Origin: DATGMP01 sp035293565
GTDB lineage: Bacteria; Pseudomonadota; Alphaproteobacteria; BOG-932; Roseiterribacteraceae
NCBI GenBank assembly: GCA_035293565.1
Contig: DATGMP010000011.1
Span: 1 to 23,744 of the forward strand
Length of the DNA stretch: 23,744 nt
Direction: 5' to 3'
The translations under genes were made by a program, and so were the position numbers. The notes beneath the pieces are model-generated. The model had not been told where the DNA came from. It saw only the letters and a list, made by a program, of their open reading frames with translations, and did no database searches. Positions 22,668 to 23,744 of this stretch are shown here, piece after piece. The number at the start of each line of letters is the position of its first letter. Positions within the stretch are counted from its first letter, which is position 1.

Positions 22668-23744
22668 ATGGGCACGTCTTCAGAGACGCCGCGCCGCACA
22701 TCCATCATGATCGTCGGCGGCGGGCCGGTCGGGCTCGCGATGGGGCTCCTGCTCGATCGCTTCGGTATCGACGCCATCATCGTCGAGAAGAGCCCGACCA
22801 CAACCGACCATCCGAAATCGCGCGGCTGCTGGGTGCGCACCATGGAGATCTTCCGCCAGTGGGGCATCGAGCAGGCGATCCGGGACCGCGGACTGCAGGA
22901 TTCCACCGACATGTTCGTGCAGGTGGAAAGCATCGCAGGCCGCGAGATCAGCCGCTCGCGTCCCGAGCCCAATCTCGGCCAGACCCCGGCGTGGAAGTCG
23001 TTGGTTGCGCAGGACGCGGTCGAGGAGGAGATCTACAAGGTCATCGCCCATTCCAACCTCGTGCAGGTGCATTTCTCCACCGAGTTCATAGGCTTCGAGG
23101 AGACCGAAGACGGCCTCGTCTGCGAGATCCGTTCGATGGAAACCGGCCGCAGCGAGTTCTGGCACGCCAAATATCTGCTGGCCTGCGACGGCGCCGGCAG
23201 CCAGACCCGGCGCCGCGCCGGGATCGACATGGTCGGGCCAGCCACGCTTGCCGTGATGCTCAACGAATATTGGCGCGGCGATCTCTCGCGCTTCCCGATC
23301 ACGCGCGAGGCGGCCGGCTACCAGGTCTATAGCGACAAGCCGGGCATGCCGCGGCGGACCGGCATTCTCAACACCAACGGCCGCGACCGCTGGCTGTCAG
23401 TGATCCAGATCGGCGAGGAGAAGGACGAGCGGCCGCGGCCGTGGACCGATGCCGAGACGGTCGAGATCATCCGCACCCATGTCGGCGTGCCCGATCTCGA
23501 CGTCACGCTGCTCAACCGTTCGATCTGGCGCATGAGCAAGCAGGTCGCGGCGGTGTTTCGCAAGAACCGTGTGTTCGTGGTCGGCGATGCCGCGCATCGT
23601 TTTCCGCCGACCGGCGGCTTCGGCTTGAACTCCGGCGTGCAGGATGCGCACAACCTCGCCTGGAAGCTCGCTTACGTGCTGCGCGGGATCGCCTCCGACA
23701 AGCTGCTCGAGTCCTACGATGTCGAGCGCCGCCCGGTGGCGCAA
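22668..23744 (+). CDS. Class A FAD-dependent aromatic monooxygenase, 3' end outside window
   Basis: ATG 22668 is preceded by GGGGAAGGA (22652-22660). The frame stays open for 359 codons to the last base, so the C-terminus is missing. Three hallmarks of PHBH-type flavoprotein hydroxylases are present: the ADP-binding IVGGGPVGLA with Glu 40 at the end of the second strand, the DG motif ACDGAGSQTRR (Asp 174), and the FAD ribityl-binding GDAAHRFPPTGGFGLNSGVQDAHNLAWKL (Asp 307). These enzymes use NAD(P)H and oxygen to hydroxylate phenolic rings; the sequence resembles the TfdB/MhpA branch more than UbiH, but the substrate is unknown. It is divergent from a LysR gene and is probably the first gene of a catabolic operon that continues beyond the window. 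Confidence 0.92.
   Translation, partial: MGTSSETPRRTSIMIVGGGPVGLAMGLLLDRFGIDAIIVEKSPTTTDHPKSRGCWVRTMEIFRQWGIEQAIRDRGLQDSTDMFVQVESIAGREISRSRPEPNLGQTPAWKSLVAQDAVEEEIYKVIAHSNLVQVHFSTEFIGFEETEDGLVCEIRSMETGRSEFWHAKYLLACDGAGSQTRRRAGIDMVGPATLAVMLNEYWRGDLSRFPITREAAGYQVYSDKPGMPRRTGILNTNGRDRWLSVIQIGEEKDERPRPWTDAETVEIIRTHVGVPDLDVTLLNRSIWRMSKQVAAVFRKNRVFVVGDAAHRFPPTGGFGLNSGVQDAHNLAWKLAYVLRGIASDKLLESYDVERRPVAQ

Noticed and set aside
22085..22972. 295-codon minus-strand frame spanning the LysR start and the monooxygenase gene
   Set aside because: It overlaps the LysR gene in another frame and is antisense to the monooxygenase; it would abolish the divergent promoter and has no domain.
1..23744. tRNA genes, rRNA genes, insertion sequences, CRISPR arrays, integrase and att sites
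   Set aside because: Looked for and not seen. The ICE assignment rests on the transfer and switch genes, and a plasmid carrying the same backbone cannot be excluded from this window alone.

Overview
The window is GC-rich (roughly 60-65% by eye) and looks alphaproteobacterial, most likely Rhizobiales (Bradyrhizobium, Mesorhizobium or a relative). The main clue is gene content and order. Positions 1 to about 19700 carry a backbone typical of rhizobial integrative and conjugative elements (ICEs) and related plasmids. The closest characterised relative I recognise is the symbiosis island ICEMlSymR7A of Mesorhizobium.

Layout. (1) 1-9540, plus strand: a DNA-maintenance and DNA-processing block. 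It holds the C-terminus of a large ParB-like protein, a DUF4326 protein, a 1444-residue methyltransferase/strawberry-notch helicase fusion, a Toprim protein, a DUF2493 protein, a small membrane protein and a DUF736 protein. Several of these genes follow nested inverted repeats, and two leaders (DUF2493 and DUF736) are visibly related in sequence. (2) 9660-11320: the transfer switch. A small XRE repressor (qseC-like, minus strand) is divergent from a small DUF2285 protein (qseM-like). Next comes a DUF6499/DUF2285 activator (fseA-like) split over two frames, which needs a +1 frameshift to be made whole. (3) 11450-16257: the excision and mobilisation operon: an excisionase-like factor (rdfS-like), a DUF2840 protein, a TraF-type peptidase, a lytic transglycosylase, a 620-bp largely non-coding stretch that is a candidate oriT, and a DUF3363 relaxase (rlxS-like). 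(4) 16469-19702: a VirD4/TraG coupling protein and two related ribbon-helix-helix proteins. The trbB-trbI mating-pair genes that often follow are absent here. (5) 19779-23744: cargo. An MFS transporter is followed by a LysR regulator divergent from a class A FAD aromatic-ring monooxygenase that runs off the window end.

Logic (inferred by analogy with ICEMlSymR7A): QseC sets the level of the anti-activator QseM. QseM blocks the frameshift-dependent activator FseA. Free FseA switches on the rdfS operon, which excises the element and supplies peptidase, wall hydrolase and relaxase. TraG delivers the relaxosome to a secretion channel that must be encoded elsewhere. No integrase, att site, tRNA, rRNA, IS element or CRISPR array was found.
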